DNA of 57,266 bases from an uncultured bacterium (GTDB taxonomy: Bacteria > Gemmatimonadota > Gemmatimonadetes > Longimicrobiales > RSA9), in assembly GCA_937889645.1 (NCBI GenBank), contig CALBZE010000058.1, positions 1 through 57,266 of the forward strand, in the 5' to 3' direction. Made by a program: the position numbers and the translations under genes. The notes beneath the pieces are model-generated. The model had not been told where the DNA came from, did no database searches, and saw only the letters and a list, made by a program, of their open reading frames with translations. Below are positions 55,230-57,266 of the stretch, piece after piece; within the stretch, counting starts at the first letter, position 1; every line of letters begins with the position of its first letter.

Positions 55230-55531
55230 CAGACCCCCTCGTACACGTCGATCTGCTCGCCCGGGGCGAGCTTCACGATCGCCTTCTTGAACGCCGGCCG
55301 ACGACCGATGCTCCGACCCACACGGCGCGTTTTGCCGCGGTAGTTCGCGGTCCGCACGTCCTCGACGCGCACCCCGAAGAGCCGCTCGACCGCATGTCGG
55401 ATCTCGATCTTGTTCGAATCACGCGCCACGATGAACGCGTAGCTCCGCCGGTCCTTGGAATCCGGCTCGCCCATCTCCGTCGTGCGCTCCGTCACGACCG
55501 GGCGGACGATCACTTCCCGAGGATCACGCAT
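55229..55531 (-). CDS. rplW: 50S ribosomal protein L23
   Basis: 100 aa. DPREVIVRPVVTERTTEM, the RSYAFIVARDSNKIEIRHAV core and RTANYRGKTRRVGRSIGRRP identify L23, the main docking site for trigger factor and SRP. It overlaps rplD by 8 bp and rplB by 1 bp. Confidence 0.97.
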   Translation of the reverse strand: MRDPREVIVRPVVTERTTEMGEPDSKDRRSYAFIVARDSNKIEIRHAVERLFGVRVEDVRTANYRGKTRRVGRSIGRRPAFKKAIVKLAPGEQIDVYEGV

Positions 55532-56153
55532 GCGCCACCTCCGCCGCCCGATCCAGCGCCGACGCCTCGATCACCAGCGTGTCCGCCCACAGCACGTCGT
55601 AGGCGGACTCCTGCCCGAACGGCCTCACCTGTACGCCCGGCAGGTTCCGAGACGACAGATAGACCAACGGCTTGTGCCCGTCCGTGAGCACCAGCACGTT
55701 GCCGCTCGCGCCCACGCTCTCCAGGAGCGAAACGATTCGCTTCGTCTTGGGCGCCTCCAGCTCGAGCGCGTCGACCAGGATCACCGCCCCATCCTGCGCC
55801 CGGGCGTTGTACGCCGAGCGACGGGCCAGCCAACGAACCTTCTTCGGCAGGTCCTCGTGGAAGTTCCGGTTCGGCCGCGGGCCGAAAACCGTACCACCGC
55901 CCCGCCAGTGCGGCGCGCGGATCGAGCCCTGCCGCGCGCGGCCCGTCCCCTTCTGCCGCCACGGCTTGCTGTTCCCGCCCGACACCGCGCTCCGCGTCTT
56001 CGTGCCGGCCGTCGCCTGGCGCTGGTTCGCCAGGTACGCCTTCACCGACTGCCAGAGCGTCGGCTCGTGCACGGTGCCGTCGAAGAGCACCTCAGGGAGC
56101 TCGCGCTCCCCCTTCCTCTCACCGTCGGTCGAAAAGACCGGTGCCTTGTACAT
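55524..56153 (-). CDS. rplD: 50S ribosomal protein L4
   Basis: 209 aa. Tunnel loop TKTRSAVSGGNSKPWRQKGT and GRARQGSIRAPHWRGGGTVF are present, followed by the nucleotide-like fold ARAQDGAVILVDALELEAPK and KPLVYLSSRNLPGVQV. In some bacteria L4 represses the S10 operon; no S10-leader structure was recognised here. 30 bp after rplC. Confidence 0.97.
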   Translation of the reverse strand: MYKAPVFSTDGERKGERELPEVLFDGTVHEPTLWQSVKAYLANQRQATAGTKTRSAVSGGNSKPWRQKGTGRARQGSIRAPHWRGGGTVFGPRPNRNFHEDLPKKVRWLARRSAYNARAQDGAVILVDALELEAPKTKRIVSLLESVGASGNVLVLTDGHKPLVYLSSRNLPGVQVRPFGQESAYDVLWADTLVIEASALDRAAEVAHA

Positions 56154-56183
56154 GGCCTACTCTCTCAGACTCAGCGGCGTGCG

Positions 56184-56804
56184 CTACGCCTTGCGAATCT
56201 CAACCAGGCTGTTCCGGCTCCCCGGAACCGCGCCCCGCAGAAAGATCAGATTCCGCTCCGCGTCGATCCGGACGACCTGGAGGTTCCGCACCGTGTGGCG
56301 CGCGTCGCCCATGTGCCCCGGGAGCTTCTTCCCCTTGATCACCCGCGAAGGATTCGTCCCCGGACCCAGCGTCCCCGGGTTCCGTGCCATCGGGTGCCCG
56401 TGCGAGCCCGGACGGCCGCCGAAGCCGTGGCGCTTCATCACACCCTGGAAGCCCCGCCCCTTCGTCGTGCCCGTTACCTTCACGCGCGACCCGACCTCGA
56501 ACTGCTCGACCGTGACCTGCTGGCCCACCTCGTACGTCTCGTCCGCACCGATGCGGAACTCGCGCAACGCACGCGGCACGCTCTGCAGGCCGGCCTTCGC
56601 CGCATGGCCCCGCTCCGCCCGCGTGGCGCGCTTCTCCTTCTTCTCGCCCCACCCGAGCTGAACGGCACGATAGCCATCCGTTTCTTCAGTCTTGACCTGC
56701 ACCACCGGGCACGGGCCGGCCTCGATGACCGTCACCGGCACCACCGCGCCCGATTCGTCGAAGATCTGGGTCATCCCCAGCTTGCGTCCGATGATTCCCG
56801 CCAT
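56184..56804 (-). CDS. rplC: 50S ribosomal protein L3
   Basis: 206 aa. GIIGRKLGMTQIFDESGAVV, EAGPCPVVQVKTEETDGY, KGRGFQGVMKRHGFGGRPGS with the Gln that is methylated in some bacteria, and GKKLPGHMGDARHTVRNLQV are all L3 sequence. Its central loop approaches the peptidyl transferase centre. 13 bp after rpsJ. Confidence 0.98.
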   Translation of the reverse strand: MAGIIGRKLGMTQIFDESGAVVPVTVIEAGPCPVVQVKTEETDGYRAVQLGWGEKKEKRATRAERGHAAKAGLQSVPRALREFRIGADETYEVGQQVTVEQFEVGSRVKVTGTTKGRGFQGVMKRHGFGGRPGSHGHPMARNPGTLGPGTNPSRVIKGKKLPGHMGDARHTVRNLQVVRIDAERNLIFLRGAVPGSRNSLVEIRKA

Positions 56805-56817
56805 CGCCCGTACCCGC

Positions 56818-57126
56818 CTAATCCACCTTGATCTCGACGTCGACTCCGGCCGGAAGGTCCAGCTTCGTCAGGGCGTCGATGGTCTGCGGCCGCGACTCGT
56901 GGATGTCGATGACCCGCTTGTGCGTCTTCAACTCGAACTGCTCGCGGCTCTTCTTGTCGATGTGCGGTGAGCGCAGCACCGTCCAGCGCTGCACACGCGT
57001 CGGCAGCGGAATCGGCCCGCTGACCCGCGCACCCGTCTTCTCCGCCGTGCGGACGATGTCCGCCGCGGTCTGGTCGATCACCGCGTGATCGAACGCCTTC
57101 AGTCGGATCCGGATCTTCCCAGCCAT
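56818..57126 (-). CDS. rpsJ: 30S ribosomal protein S10
   Basis: 102 aa. KIRIRLKAFDHAVIDQTAAD, GPIPLPTRVQRWTVLRSPHI and the SREQFELKTHKRVIDIHES core identify S10 (NusE). Besides its ribosomal role S10 binds NusB and NusG-like factors in antitermination, of interest since a NusG paralogue is encoded at 35795. It is 86 bp after the tuf stop. Confidence 0.98.
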   Translation of the reverse strand: MAGKIRIRLKAFDHAVIDQTAADIVRTAEKTGARVSGPIPLPTRVQRWTVLRSPHIDKKSREQFELKTHKRVIDIHESRPQTIDALTKLDLPAGVDVEIKVD

Positions 57127-57212
57127 TGCTCTTCGTCTCTCATCCGACGCCGCGCCGGGGACGACCTGCCGTCACCCCCGGCACGCCTCGGCGCGATTCA
57201 CTCCAGTTGCAC

Positions 57213-57266
57213 TTACTGCAGGATCTCGGTGACGACGCCGGCGCCGACCGTGCGGCCGCCCTCGCG
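57213..57266 (-). CDS. tuf: Elongation factor Tu, last 17 codons only
   Basis: The window ends inside this gene. The 17 codons before the TAA at 57213-57215 encode REGGRTVGAGVVTEILQ, the invariant C-terminus of EF-Tu domain 3. Its position just upstream of rpsJ is the standard str/S10 junction. Nothing about the rest can be said. Confidence 0.95.
   Translation of the reverse strand, partial: REGGRTVGAGVVTEILQ

Noticed and set aside
1..57266. tRNA, rRNA, CRISPR array, insertion sequence or integrase
   Set aside because: Looked for by eye on both strands; no cloverleaf with a T-loop motif, no regularly spaced repeats and no transposase or integrase motifs were found.

Overview
The window is GC-rich DNA (roughly two-thirds G+C) from a Gram-negative-type bacterium. 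Outer-membrane export (Wza) and two Wzi-like beta-barrel proteins imply an outer membrane. The canonical tuf-S10-spc-alpha ribosomal block and the very GC-rich coding style would fit Gemmatimonadota or a similar deep-branching phylum, but that placement is inference. No tRNA, rRNA, CRISPR array or insertion sequence was seen.

Layout. (1) 1-9.1 kb: nucleotide-sugar genes. On the plus strand are the tail of a UDP-glucuronate-epimerase-like gene and a UDP-xylose synthase-like decarboxylase. On the minus strand are a dTDP-L-rhamnose 4-epimerase-like enzyme, UDP-glucose dehydrogenase and a DegT-type sugar aminotransferase. A divergent pair of Wzi-family genes follows. (2) 36.4 down to 9.0 kb, minus strand: one very long polysaccharide operon of about 26 genes, most of them overlapping or nearly touching. 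It opens with a NusG-like (RfaH/UpxY/LoaP-type) antiterminator. Next come a transaldolase, an epimerase and a GDP-D-glycero-alpha-D-manno-heptose module (HddC, HddA, GmhB, GmhA with an SDR and a Gfo/Idh enzyme in between). Then follow a chain-initiating sugar-phosphate transferase, a WecG/TagA glycosyltransferase, an unknown alpha-helical-barrel protein, an alcohol dehydrogenase-Gfo/Idh fusion, a PHP hydrolase, an adenylate-forming enzyme fused to a HisC-like aminotransferase, a Wzx flippase, a glycosyltransferase, a possible 33-residue micro-ORF and a Wzy/WaaL protein. The operon ends with a PHP tyrosine phosphatase, an RCC1-repeat lipoprotein, Wza, a Wzc-type tyrosine kinase and two more glycosyltransferases. 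(3) 37.0-38.4 kb: a WbpA-like UDP-sugar dehydrogenase, separated from the operon by a 644-bp leader-like gap. (4) 38.5-57.3 kb: hemD, a cation/proton antiporter, rpmB, a small membrane-anchored unknown protein, then rplQ-rpoA-rpsD-rpsK-rpsM-rpmJ, map-adk-secY and the spc and S10 ribosomal genes up to the last codons of tuf.

How it works together. The nucleotide-sugar enzymes make activated uronic acids, pentose, 6-deoxyhexose, amino sugars and heptose. The initiating transferase and glycosyltransferases build a lipid-linked repeat, Wzx flips it and Wzy polymerises it. The Wzc kinase, PHP phosphatase and Wza control and perform export, and Wzi proteins probably attach or assemble the capsule. 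The least understood part is 20.6-27.4 kb (adenylation-aminotransferase fusion, PHP enzyme, double-oxidoreductase fusion, helical-barrel protein). It looks like a dedicated decoration module and is the best candidate for undescribed biochemistry. The RCC1 lipoprotein and the antiterminator-headed operon are the next most interesting points.
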